64,000 nucleotides of DNA from NCBI RefSeq assembly GCF_030717995.2, contig NZ_CP157743.1, positions 496,001 to 560,000 of the forward strand. The letters are read 5' to 3'. Source of the stretch: Methylomarinum sp. Ch1-1 (lineage in GTDB: Bacteria; Pseudomonadota; Gammaproteobacteria; Methylococcales; Methylomonadaceae). Each line of letters begins with the position of its first letter. The first letter of the stretch is position 1. The position numbers were made by a program, and so were the translations under genes. Below are positions 50,618-59,138 of the stretch, one piece after another. The notes below the pieces were generated by a model. That model was not told the origin of the DNA. It was given only the letters and a program-made list of their open reading frames with translations, and made no database searches.

Positions 50618-50770
50618 ATGAACGAAATAAACAAAGATATCTTTATCGGTTTAATGTTCATCATCGGGATCTGGAGTTTTATTTCAGGCCTGTTCATTTT
50701 TTCGACCCTTTCATTCTGCAGTGCTGCCCTGTTCAGCAACATTGCAATGCGAGCCCGGCTGAATAGCTAA
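50618..50770 (+). CDS. 50-residue hydrophobic peptide, unknown function
   Basis: The frame encodes MNEINKDIFIGLMFIIGIWS and continues hydrophobic to residue 42, ending RARLNS. One long or two short membrane segments (about 8-28 and 30-44) are likely, with a charged C-terminal end. Support for a real gene: a TTGACA promoter candidate, the palindrome at 50564, and a strong intrinsic terminator 78 bp after the stop. Against it: no good Shine-Dalgarno (AGAAGG is 18 bases away). I do not recognise a family. Confidence 0.5.
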   Translation: MNEINKDIFIGLMFIIGIWSFISGLFIFSTLSFCSAALFSNIAMRARLNS

Positions 50771-50847
50771 GCTCTAACAGTTGTAACTACCTCCTTGGTG
50801 TTGTAATAACAAGTGGAACCTCCTCATAACACTCCGCTTGATTTCTC

Positions 50848-50884
50848 AAGCCTCCCGTGCCCATGCATCGGGAGGCTTTTTTTT
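50848..50884 (+). terminator. Strong intrinsic terminator
   Basis: AAGCCTCCCG / CGGGAGGCTT stem, 11-nt loop and eight T. It follows the 50-codon gene and ends a short plus-strand transcript of about 370 nt. Confidence 0.85.
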
Positions 50885-50889
50885 GCCTA

Positions 50890-51172
50890 CAGGGATGTAG
50901 GTAAGGAGCGTGAGCAGGACGCGGAAGCTTTGCCTACAGGGATGGCCGATAATGGCTCCTGCGATATCGGCATTTCCGCCTTCCTTGGCAGTCATAGGTA
51001 AGGAGCGTGACCGGTTTTTGCTCCTGCAAAACCGGCATACATCACGTCCTTGTGAATAAGCAGGACGCGGAAGCTTTGCCTACAGAAATGTAAAAAACAC
51101 GTAGCCTGGATCAAGCCTTGCGGATCCAGGGAACTAAAAACACGCAGCCTGGATCAACCCAGCGACTCCAGG
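50890..51172. repeat. Mixed short repeats downstream of the polysaccharide cluster
   Basis: Contains duplicated GCAGGACGCGGAAGCTTTGC segments (about 50913 and 51060), GTAAGGAGCGTGA repeats at about 50901 and 51000, and GTAGCCTGGATCAAGCCTTG with its GGATCCAGG arm at about 51105, followed by a partial second unit ending 5-10 bp from the WbpM-like stop. No gene. Confidence 0.6.
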
Positions 51173-51177
51173 AAACC

Positions 51178-53118
51178 TCACCCCTTCCGCAACCACAACC
51201 AATCGCATATATCGCACTGCGGCGTATATCCGGACACGCCTTGCTGTAAAATTTCCCTGATCTCGGCGACATCATGGTTCTGAACGGCCGCCTCAAGCCT
51301 CGCGATCATACCCTGCAACTCCTCCCAGACAATCACCTCCTCCTCGGCCCGCATGATCCTCGGATGCTGGGTATCGGCGACATTATCGCCAATCAACAAC
51401 TCCTCATACAATTTCTCGCCCGGTCGCAATCCGGTCAACTCAATCTCTATATCGCCGTTCGGATTCACTTCATCCTTCACCGTCAAACCGCTCAAGTGAA
51501 TCATACGCCTGGCCAAATCCATAATACGCACCGGCTCGCCCATGTCCAACACAAACACGTCGCCGCCCCGCCCCATCGCGCCGGCCTGTATCACCAACTG
51601 CGACGCTTCCGGTATCGTCATGAAATAACGAATAATTCTGGGATCGGTCACCGTCACCGGACCGTTTTTGGCGATCTGCTCGCGAAACAACGGAATCACC
51701 GACCCCGACGACCCCAGCACATTGCCGAAACGCACCATCGTGAAACGCGTTTTATCATGCCTGTCATCCAAGCTCAGCGCCTGCAATATCAATTCGGCGA
51801 AACGCTTGGTTGCTCCCATCGTATTAGTCGGCCTGACCGCCTTATCGGTGGAAATCAACACAAAGGTCTCGACTTCCGCCTCTATCGCCGCCTGCGCCGC
51901 ACTCAATGTGCCGAGCACATTGTTGGCGATCGCCTCGCAGGGATTCCTCTCCATGATCGGCACATGTTTATAGGCGGCCGCATGATATATAGTTTGCACC
52001 CGAAAACCCTGACAAAACTTTTTTATGCGGTTGTTATTCGTCACCGAACCTATCACCGCAACGACTTCGACTCGGTTACCCCCTTTTACCTCCTGCAATT
52101 GCAGCAATTCCTTCTCTATCGCATATAGGGCAAACTCGCTTAATTCATATAACACAAGCGCCGTGGGTTTCAGCGAGATAATTTGCCGGCAAAGCTCCGA
52201 TCCTATCGAGCCGCCGGCTCCGGTCACCATCACCACCTTATCGGTGATATTGGCGTGCAACAGGGTTTGATCGGGTTCCACGGGGTCTCTGCCCAAGAGA
52301 TCGGCGATATCGACTTCCTGCAACGTATCGAAAGTCACTCTGCCCTCGGCGATGTCCGCCATTCCCGGCATCGAGCGCACATGAACCGGATAAATTTCCA
52401 GCAAACGGATGATTTCATTACGCCGTGCTCGAGTCGCCGACGGAATAGCCAATAACACATCTGTTAAATGATGACGCTCGATTAAATAATCCAGTGAAGA
52501 CAGCGGATAGATCCTGAGGTTATTAATCTTTTGTCTATGCAAAGAAGGATCATCATCGATGAACGCAACGGGATTGAACTCACGCCCATGCGCCAACGCC
52601 GAAGCCAATTGCACGCCGGCGCTGCCCGCCCCATAAATCACCACATTTTTTTTGCAACAAGCGGCTCTCTGGCCTTGGTTTGCTGTAAATCGCGCATAAC
52701 TTTCACTCAGCCACCAACGCGCAAAAAAACGACTGCTGGAAACCAGCAATAGCATAATCAACCAATTCAACGGCGGCACTGTCCTAGGCACCATCCCAAT
52801 GCCGGCCTGGAAGGCCAACGCGGAAAAGACTATGCCATACAACGTTGTCGCCTGCACTATCGTCCAAAATGCTCTGCCGCCGATATAACGGATGATGGCT
52901 CGGTATAAGCCCATTTTGATAAAAATGGGCACGGCAACGAAAGGAGCAACCACGAATAAATAACGCACATTCCCTTGCGGCACATAATACTCGCCCAAAC
53001 GTAGGGAGAAGGCTGACCACAGCGCAATAACCGCAAATAAGACATCAAATGTGATTAAAATAAAAGCCTTTGTGCGCCTGGAAAGACTTAAAAACCAATG
53101 AGCTAATCTTTGTTGCAT
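51178..53118 (-). CDS. wbpM: WbpM/PglF-type membrane UDP-sugar 4,6-dehydratase
   Basis: This 646-residue protein has four N-terminal membrane helices (about residues 18-130), a first Rossmann domain (VIYGAGSAGVQLASAL near 157), and a second, catalytic SDR domain (VMVTGAGGSIGSELCRQI near 303). The active-site region is STDKAVRPTNTMGATKRFAE, where Met replaces the usual Tyr, as in WbpM. It makes UDP-4-keto-6-deoxy-GlcNAc for QuiNAc/FucNAc-type sugars. It is the last gene of the minus-strand cluster, the usual place of wbpM in O-antigen loci. Confidence 0.93.
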   Translation of the reverse strand: MQQRLAHWFLSLSRRTKAFILITFDVLFAVIALWSAFSLRLGEYYVPQGNVRYLFVVAPFVAVPIFIKMGLYRAIIRYIGGRAFWTIVQATTLYGIVFSALAFQAGIGMVPRTVPPLNWLIMLLLVSSSRFFARWWLSESYARFTANQGQRAACCKKNVVIYGAGSAGVQLASALAHGREFNPVAFIDDDPSLHRQKINNLRIYPLSSLDYLIERHHLTDVLLAIPSATRARRNEIIRLLEIYPVHVRSMPGMADIAEGRVTFDTLQEVDIADLLGRDPVEPDQTLLHANITDKVVMVTGAGGSIGSELCRQIISLKPTALVLYELSEFALYAIEKELLQLQEVKGGNRVEVVAVIGSVTNNNRIKKFCQGFRVQTIYHAAAYKHVPIMERNPCEAIANNVLGTLSAAQAAIEAEVETFVLISTDKAVRPTNTMGATKRFAELILQALSLDDRHDKTRFTMVRFGNVLGSSGSVIPLFREQIAKNGPVTVTDPRIIRYFMTIPEASQLVIQAGAMGRGGDVFVLDMGEPVRIMDLARRMIHLSGLTVKDEVNPNGDIEIELTGLRPGEKLYEELLIGDNVADTQHPRIMRAEEEVIVWEELQGMIARLEAAVQNHDVAEIREILQQGVSGYTPQCDICDWLWLRKG

Positions 53119-53303
53119 GCACTTTATCTACTATAGCCGATGAAGTTCAAAACTCAGAGTCTAAAAACTTCACCCATGGCAAAATGAGAAGGGAGTAAAA
53201 ATCGAATTTTGAAGCACGAACTTCATAAAATATCTGCCGGGAATCCCAAACTAAAACAGTCATCCAAACAGATGAAAACTTTGTTGAAAATCCTATGAAC
53301 TAT

Positions 53304-53864
53304 TCAATGGGAAACCCCATCGCTTTTAAGCACTTTCAAAAAAGTCAGCCACAGAATCTTTAAATCAAATAGAAAAGAACGCCGTTGCAGATATTCCACA
53401 TCAAATGCCACTTTTTGTGGAATCGGCAATTCATCTCTCCCATTCACTTGAGCCCAACCTGTCAAACCAGGCAATAATTTTTCCACGCCATGCCGCGTTC
53501 TTAATTCAATCAGGTCATCCTGATTATATAAAGCCGGTCTAGGACCGACAAAACTCATATCCCCTTTCAAAATTGACCAAATTTGCGGCAACTCATCCAA
53601 ACTGGTTTTACGCAAGAAATTTCCGATCGGCGTCAAGAAGTTTTGAGGGTCCTGCAATAAATGCGTCGCCACCGCTGGCGTATCGGTCTTCATGCTGCGA
53701 AATTTCGGCATCTTGAAAATTTGATTATCAATGCCCACTCGATCCGACCAATAAAAAATGGGGCCTTTTGAGGTAAGCTTTACCAGCAGAGCAATGACGG
53801 CAATTGGAACAATCAAAACCAAACAAGCAATCATCGCCAGAATCAAGTCAAACAATCTTTTCAT
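53304..53864 (-). CDS. Monotopic phosphoglycosyl transferase (PglC-like)
   Basis: This 186-residue protein has a single N-terminal re-entrant hydrophobic helix (about residues 5-28) and the catalytic Asp-Glu dyad in RKTSLDELPQIWSIL, followed by DMSFVGPRPALY and LLPGLTGWAQVNGRDELP. It transfers a sugar phosphate from a UDP-sugar to undecaprenyl phosphate at the inner membrane, starting the repeat unit. In this context the donor is probably UDP-QuiNAc, UDP-FucNAc or a 4-keto relative supplied by the dehydratase next to it. Confidence 0.92.
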   Translation of the reverse strand: MKRLFDLILAMIACLVLIVPIAVIALLVKLTSKGPIFYWSDRVGIDNQIFKMPKFRSMKTDTPAVATHLLQDPQNFLTPIGNFLRKTSLDELPQIWSILKGDMSFVGPRPALYNQDDLIELRTRHGVEKLLPGLTGWAQVNGRDELPIPQKVAFDVEYLQRRSFLFDLKILWLTFLKVLKSDGVSH

Positions 53865-53880
53865 TCAAATAGGCATCCGC

Positions 53881-54060
53881 TGATTATTGTAATTGAGCTT
53901 CCATTGTAATCACCGATTTCCATTCTAAGTAGTCATTCTTTTTAAAACTATCCAACTGTAATAAACTAAACACACAATTAGTAATCACTGTTTTCTCGAT
54001 AAGTTTAGCTGCAAGACTCACAAAGCCAGGCGTCGAAATCAATAACGATAGCGTAACTAC
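53881..54060 (-). pseudogene. Second 4-reductase/epimerase remnant, C-terminal tip
   Basis: About 50 codons reading STPGFVSLAAKLIEKTVI, VFSLLQLDSFKKNDYLEWKS and VITMEAQLQ match in order the last part of the remnant at 48552 (GLMKFSARVLGKGAVTDRLF, LQVDSSKAQELLSWQP, VVTMDEAL). The rest of the gene is gone and the break is at a REP unit. Its place between a WbuB-like GT and the phosphoglycosyl transferase is where P. aeruginosa-like clusters carry a UDP-QuiNAc 4-reductase (WbpV). Confidence 0.6.
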
Positions 54061-54069
54061 CCCACCATT

Positions 54070-54182
54070 CGTAGGGTGGATAAGCGGAGCGCATCCACCG
54101 GGTCGGCATCTTTGGTGGATGCACCCTTCAGGCTTATCCACATGCCCTGCCGCGTTCGATAAGTGGGCGAGCAGTTACACGA
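54070..54182. repeat. REP unit plus module inside the polysaccharide cluster
   Basis: GTAGGGTGGATAAGCGGAGC with its GCATCCACC arm, a nested second pair, and the module CCCTGCCGCGTTCGATAAGT. It is the only GTAG palindrome inside the otherwise repeat-poor 51-64 kb cluster and coincides with the truncated reductase. Confidence 0.7.
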
Positions 54183-54258
54183 TAGCTTAGCTAACGCTTG
54201 CGATCGTCTTCTAGAGTGACTTAATAGGGACACATCTTCTGCAGCAATAACTGAGAAA

Positions 54259-55500
54259 TCATGAGCGTGCATCCCGTGTTTTCACGACCTCAACAAACCA
54301 ATGTTCTAATTGAGTAATCAACGTATCCCGATCAAACTCCCTTTCAGCATAAAACTTGGCATTCTCACCCAAACCCTTCAATTCATCATCACTTAGCCGA
54401 GACATCCGAACAATATTACTCGCCAACTGCTCATAATCACCAGAATCGGCAATATAGCCACATTTGGCCTCCTCAATCACACGAGAACCTTCACCTGACA
54501 ACATTGTCAAAATAGGTTTCCCGGCCGCCAAGTAAGATTGTACTTTACTTGGAATAGTCATTTTAAAGATGGGACTATTTTTTAAGGTAACCAACAATGC
54601 ATCAGCTGATGCGTAAAAATTTGGCATAGACTCAAGTGGATGACGGCCCAACAAATAGAGGTACTGTTCAAGACCACGCGTTACAACCTCAGACTGAACC
54701 CAATCATGCATCCGTCCATCGCCCACAATCAATATCTTGGCCTTAATTTGTTGATTTTTTAATTCCTGAGCCGCCTTTAAAATAGCTGGAAAGTCTTGAG
54801 CTTCACCTATATTTCCGGCAAACAATACTTTAAATGTATCTTGGCATTTCTCAATGTTACTTACAGGCTCGATATGCGATTGTGTAAATATTTGTTCGGA
54901 CCAATTAGGGAAATAATGAATTTTTGTTGCATAATCGCAATATTTTGCTATGCCGCGATGAAAAGCGCGGGATTGCCCCAGCACCAAATCACAGCGGTTG
55001 TAAATAAAGCGCACCAAGCATCCAACCAAGCTTAAAAGCTTTGGGGACTTCACGACGCCAATCGCTTGCAGCGTTTCAGGCCACAAGTCCTGAACCCAGA
55101 AGACGACTGGAATATGTTTGCATTTTTTGATGAAAATAGCCGGCAGGCAAACGGTCACGGGTGAAGGCTGATAAACAAAAATAACATCAAATTGCTTGTT
55201 TCTCAGCTCCCATCCCCCCCATAAAGACGCCGAAAACACATAGGAGATGTAATTGGAAAGCAATTTTATTGCACTGCCTTTACCTCTTGTGAGCATAGGA
55301 ACACGGACAATCCGGCAGCCTTTATAGCTTATAAAGGCTGATTTATTTTCCCGGTAATCTTTGAATACCTCTCCATCGGGATAGTTTGGTTTTCCTGTTA
55401 ATACCGTTACCTCATGACCCCGCTTAGCCAGTTCCGCACACAAATCGTTGATACGAAAATTCTCAGGCCAAAAATATTGAGTGACAACGAGGATACGCAT
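54259..55500 (-). CDS. wbuB: GT4 glycosyltransferase, WbuB-like (FucNAc transferase)
   Basis: This 413-residue GT-B enzyme starts MRILVVTQYFWPENFRINDL, with the WbuB-type stretches VLTGKPNYPDGEVF and FWVQDLWPETLQAIG. The C-terminal nucleotide-binding part has FAGNIGEAQDFPAIL and a variant EX7E-like region near GEGSRVIEEAKCGYIAD. WbuB proteins add L-FucNAc next to the first lipid-linked sugar. It starts 3 bp after fnlC, the gene completing UDP-L-FucNAc synthesis, which supports that donor. Confidence 0.88.
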   Translation of the reverse strand: MRILVVTQYFWPENFRINDLCAELAKRGHEVTVLTGKPNYPDGEVFKDYRENKSAFISYKGCRIVRVPMLTRGKGSAIKLLSNYISYVFSASLWGGWELRNKQFDVIFVYQPSPVTVCLPAIFIKKCKHIPVVFWVQDLWPETLQAIGVVKSPKLLSLVGCLVRFIYNRCDLVLGQSRAFHRGIAKYCDYATKIHYFPNWSEQIFTQSHIEPVSNIEKCQDTFKVLFAGNIGEAQDFPAILKAAQELKNQQIKAKILIVGDGRMHDWVQSEVVTRGLEQYLYLLGRHPLESMPNFYASADALLVTLKNSPIFKMTIPSKVQSYLAAGKPILTMLSGEGSRVIEEAKCGYIADSGDYEQLASNIVRMSRLSDDELKGLGENAKFYAEREFDRDTLITQLEHWFVEVVKTRDARS

Positions 55501-55503
55501 CTA

Positions 55504-56634
55504 TCAATACTTCTTCCAAACGACTCGGTTCACATAATCGGTATAGCTATGAATTATCCTCACGATTTTGTCAGACACATTCGGCATTGAATAATCATCG
55601 ACCAGTCGTAACAAACGCTTATCGCCTCGAGATTGCTTATCTAATACCGCCAATGCTTGTAACAACCTCTCGGAACTCAACCCAACCATCATTACAGCGC
55701 CTTCTTCCATTCCCTCGGGTCGTTCATAGGCTTCCCGCAGATTTAATGCTGGGAAATTTAGAATGGAGGATTCTTCATTAATCGTTCCACTATCAGACAA
55801 AACGGCTTTTGCGGAAACCTGCAACTGATTGTAATCGATGAAGCCAAGAGGCTTTAATAGATGCACCTCGGGATGAAAATTGACGCCCATGGCATCTACT
55901 CGCTTTTGAGTTCGTGGATGCGTAGAAACAATCACCGGCATTCGATAAGTTTCAGCGACCGTATTTAAAGCATCAACTAACTTTAAAAAATTCTTCTCCG
56001 AGTCGATATTTTCTTCCCGGTGCGCACTCACCACAAAAAACGAATGTTCCTGCAAACCTAACCGAGTTAAGACATCCGAACTATCAATTTCATTCTTAAA
56101 GGCTTCCAGCACTTCATACATCGGACTCCCTGTCTTGATCACCAAATCCGCCGGCAAACCTTCACGCAGCAAATATTCTCGCGCAATCGTGCTATAGGTT
56201 AAATTGACATCAGACATATGATCGATGACACGACGGTTTATTTCTTCAGGCACACGCTGATCGAAACAACGATTCCCGGCTTCCATGTGAAAGGTTGGTA
56301 TTTTTCTGCGTTTTGCGGGCATTATCGCCATGCCGCTATTGGTATCCCCTAATACCAACATCGCATCTGGCTTGACTTCCTCTAAAACCTTATCAATTGC
56401 AATAATCACATTGCCTATCGTTTCTGCGCTCCCAGCACCCGCCGCATTTAAAAAATAATCGGGTTTGCGAATGCCCAAGTCGGTAAAGAAAACCTCATTC
56501 AGTTCAAAATCGTAGTTCTGCCCGGAATGGACTAAAACATGATCACAAAATTCATCCAGCTTTTTAATAATTAACGATAATCGAATTAATTCGGGGCGCG
56601 TCCCCACCACTGTCATAACTTTTAATTTTTTCAC
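55504..56634 (-). CDS. fnlC: UDP-sugar C2-epimerase FnlC/CapG
   Basis: This 376-residue WecB-like protein starts with a GTG at 56634 and matches CapG/WbjD/FnlC: VGTRPELIRLSLIIKKLDEF, VHSGQNYDFELNEVFF, LGDTNSGMAIMPAKRRKIPT, FHMEAGNRCFDQRVPEEINR, VSAHREENID and SDSGTINEESSIL. It epimerises UDP-N-acetyl-L-pneumosamine to UDP-N-acetyl-L-fucosamine, the last step of the pathway begun by fnlA. The IS4-type insertion ends 42 bp upstream, separating it from fnlA and possibly altering its transcription. Confidence 0.93.
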   Translation of the reverse strand: MKKLKVMTVVGTRPELIRLSLIIKKLDEFCDHVLVHSGQNYDFELNEVFFTDLGIRKPDYFLNAAGAGSAETIGNVIIAIDKVLEEVKPDAMLVLGDTNSGMAIMPAKRRKIPTFHMEAGNRCFDQRVPEEINRRVIDHMSDVNLTYSTIAREYLLREGLPADLVIKTGSPMYEVLEAFKNEIDSSDVLTRLGLQEHSFFVVSAHREENIDSEKNFLKLVDALNTVAETYRMPVIVSTHPRTQKRVDAMGVNFHPEVHLLKPLGFIDYNQLQVSAKAVLSDSGTINEESSILNFPALNLREAYERPEGMEEGAVMMVGLSSERLLQALAVLDKQSRGDKRLLRLVDDYSMPNVSDKIVRIIHSYTDYVNRVVWKKY

Positions 56635-56676
56635 GACCTATATCCTTACTTATTCTACGGGGGGTACATTTTCTCC

Positions 56677-58108
56677 CATAAGCGCCAACTTAAGCTCACA
56701 ACCCTTTGATTAAACACGGCTAACTTCCAGTATTCTGCATTGCTGGATCAGTTCCGTAATCGGTTCAGGCAGGCATTGCAACGAACGTTTTCGCGGACGT
56801 TCAGTCACCGCTCTCAAATAATCTCTGTCAAACCGCTTTTGTCTCGGAAAGCACGCGTTCAGTCCAGATTTAATGTCTTCAGCGATCGTTTTATATAATC
56901 GCCACGGCGTCAGTTCACGGGGGCCATCCAGTTTCGTGAGCGCTCGCGCAAAACAGCGCTGCGCGATCTTCTCCGTAACTGCGGCATAAAGCAGTTTGCC
57001 ATGCAAATACAGTTCGGCCAATGCGCTGTCTTTACGGGCACGTAATTGATCGATCGCTAACAGACTTTTCATCCGTTTGATCACGAGTTCCACTTGCCAA
57101 CGCACCCGATAGAGCGCGGCGGCGGTTTTTGTATCAAGCAATTCAACCGGTACGGACGTCAAAATCAAGACCCATTCACTGAGGACCAGCGTTTTTTCCC
57201 GAGCCATACGACCCTTATTTTGTGCTCTAAGCTTCGCTTTGCGGCGAGCTTGTGCGGCTTTTCCCGCCGGTAACGGCACCGCATGCAGCGTGCAGGCTAT
57301 TCGTTTCTTATCATGGCACAAGTAGACCGGTATAGCTCCCGTTTGCTTTCCCAGACTTTGCAAACGCTTCTCCCAGTCGATTTTCATCATGCCACCTTGG
57401 CCGTCATCCTCGTATAAATTCATGCTGTGCGCGTTATAGCGCAGAACAATATCTCCGCCTCGATCGATGAAAGGCACCAACGACTTAGGCTGATTGTAGC
57501 CACGATCAATCAACACTACATCGCCCGATGCCAGCGCATAATGATCAAGGCTTTCGCCGACCTTATCCGTACTCACTTCGACCTGACGCAGCCTCAGGTT
57601 AATCAAGTCTATCGCTATATGTAGCCGATACGTGGTTTCTGTCGCCCCCGGTTCCTGGATGGTCGAGCCATCAATGACAACAAAGCTCAATGAACCGCTT
57701 TCGACAACCTGTTCCAACCCAAATACGCCGGACAGCAAAGATTTTACCCAAGGAACACAAGCCGCCAGTCTTTTTTTACCGCCGTGTCACTCAGGTAGCC
57801 CTGTAACTGAGCTACCTCGCCGGCACAGCCGCGCAAGGAGAAATCCAGACCACAGTAAAGCATCACCAGCTGTAACAGTTGTAACGGTGAGCGTATTTTG
57901 CGCGCACGAGCAAAGGCTTTGAAGTCATAGGCCTGTTGTTGGTAATCGGCTGGCAGTTCTTGCACAAATTGTTCAAAACGGGTATCTATTGAATGCGGTT
58001 GCTGCATAGGGTTTTTCACTTTCGTAGGTCAAAATACCCTATGTGGTGGCCGCACCTCCAACTTTCAACTGCTAATCAAGGACTTATCGCCTTAAGTTGG
58101 CGCTTATG
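56677..58108 (-). mobile_element. IS4-type insertion sequence, 1,432 bp, 11-bp target duplication
   Basis: The ends share an 18-bp perfect inverted repeat, CATAAGCGCCAACTTAAG. The exact 11-bp duplication ACATTTTCTCC flanks it at 56666-56676 and 58109-58119, within the IS4 family range. It is inserted in the last codons of fnlA, so the end of fnlA is now read from the IS terminus. Target reconstruction gives the original fnlA tail ENVPPVE and stop. Confidence 0.94.
56710..58019 (-). CDS. IS4-family transposase in two frames (frameshift at A7)
   Basis: The N-terminal frame (58019-57744) reads MKNPMQQPHSIDTRFEQFVQ and ends SDTAVKKDWRLVFLG. A -1 shift at the run of seven A (minus strand of 57771-57777) joins KKRLAACVPWVKSLLSGVFG and the main frame to 56710, giving about 436 residues. 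The DDE residues lie in VVIDGSTIQEPG, VVLIDRGYNQPKS and YRVRWQVELVIKRMKS. The shift may be a homopolymer mutation or a programmed -1 frameshift; both halves are otherwise intact. Confidence 0.82.
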
Positions 58109-59127
58109 ACATTTTCTCCACGTACAATCGCCTGCATAAATTCAAGTTTTAACAGTAATTGTTTCATACCATCCACATCCAGGCGCACCGTATTATGAGA
58201 ATTATAATCTTCGGCGCGTGAAATTCTTTCTTCACCTATATCAAAAAATTTTTCGTAATTGAGATCACGCAAGTCAGGGGGCACCCTAAAGTAATCCCCC
58301 AAATCTTCCGCACAAGCCATTTCTTCCCGACTTAATAACACCTCAAACAATTTTTCGCCATGGCGAGTACCAATAATATTAATAGGATGGTCAGGCAATC
58401 CCATCAATTCACGCAATGCCTTTGCGAGTGTTTCAATCGTCGCTGCTGGCGCTTTTTGCACAAATATATCGCCATTGCTTCCATGTTCAAACGCATATAA
58501 AACCAAATCAACCGCATCGGCTAAGGTCATCATAAAGCGGGTCATGTGTGGGTCAGTAATCGACAGAGGCTTGCCTACCCGAATCTGCTCTATAAATAAT
58601 GGAATGACCGAACCCCGTGAAGCCATGACATTACCATAGCGAGTGCCACAAATCACGGTTTTACGTTCGTCTATATTCCGAGACTTCGCCACCATAACTT
58701 TTTCCATCATGGCTTTAGAAATCCCCATCGCATTAATTGGATAAACCGCTTTATCCGTACTCAAGCAAATCACTCGTTTCACTTCATTCTGGATTGCCGC
58801 TTCAAGCACATTCTCTGTTCCAAGAACATTCGTATTGACGGCTTGCATGGGGTGAAACTCGCAAGATGGCACCTGCTTTAAAGCCGCCGCATGAAAAATA
58901 AAATCTACGCCACGGGTCGAATTCAAGACAGATCGATAATCGCGCACATCGCCGATATAAAACTTTAGCTTTGAATTAGCGTATTTTTTACGCATATCAT
59001 CTTGTTTTTTCTCATCCCGCGAGAAGATACGAATCTCCGCAATATCCGAGTCTAAAAAGCGTTTCAATACCGCATTCCCGAACGATCCTGTTCCACCAGT
59101 AATTAACAGCACTTTATTTTTAAACAT
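58084..59127 (-). CDS. fnlA: UDP-GlcNAc 4,6-dehydratase/5-epimerase FnlA/CapE, IS-altered tail
   Basis: This 347-residue SDR protein strongly resembles CapE/WbjB/FnlA: LLITGGTGSFGNAVLKRFLD, RIFSRDEKKQDDMRKKY, AALKQVPSCEFHPMQAVNTN, LSTDKAVYPINAMGISKAMM and CGTRYGNVMASRGSVIPLFI. It starts UDP-L-FucNAc synthesis from UDP-GlcNAc. The final residues ISANLRR and stop are read from the inserted IS; the original tail was PPVE. As the change affects only the extreme C-terminus after the conserved region, activity is probably kept. Confidence 0.93.
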   Translation of the reverse strand: MFKNKVLLITGGTGSFGNAVLKRFLDSDIAEIRIFSRDEKKQDDMRKKYANSKLKFYIGDVRDYRSVLNSTRGVDFIFHAAALKQVPSCEFHPMQAVNTNVLGTENVLEAAIQNEVKRVICLSTDKAVYPINAMGISKAMMEKVMVAKSRNIDERKTVICGTRYGNVMASRGSVIPLFIEQIRVGKPLSITDPHMTRFMMTLADAVDLVLYAFEHGSNGDIFVQKAPAATIETLAKALRELMGLPDHPINIIGTRHGEKLFEVLLSREEMACAEDLGDYFRVPPDLRDLNYEKFFDIGEERISRAEDYNSHNTVRLDVDGMKQLLLKLEFMQAIVRGENVISANLRR

Positions 59128-59138
59128 TTCTGCACTCT

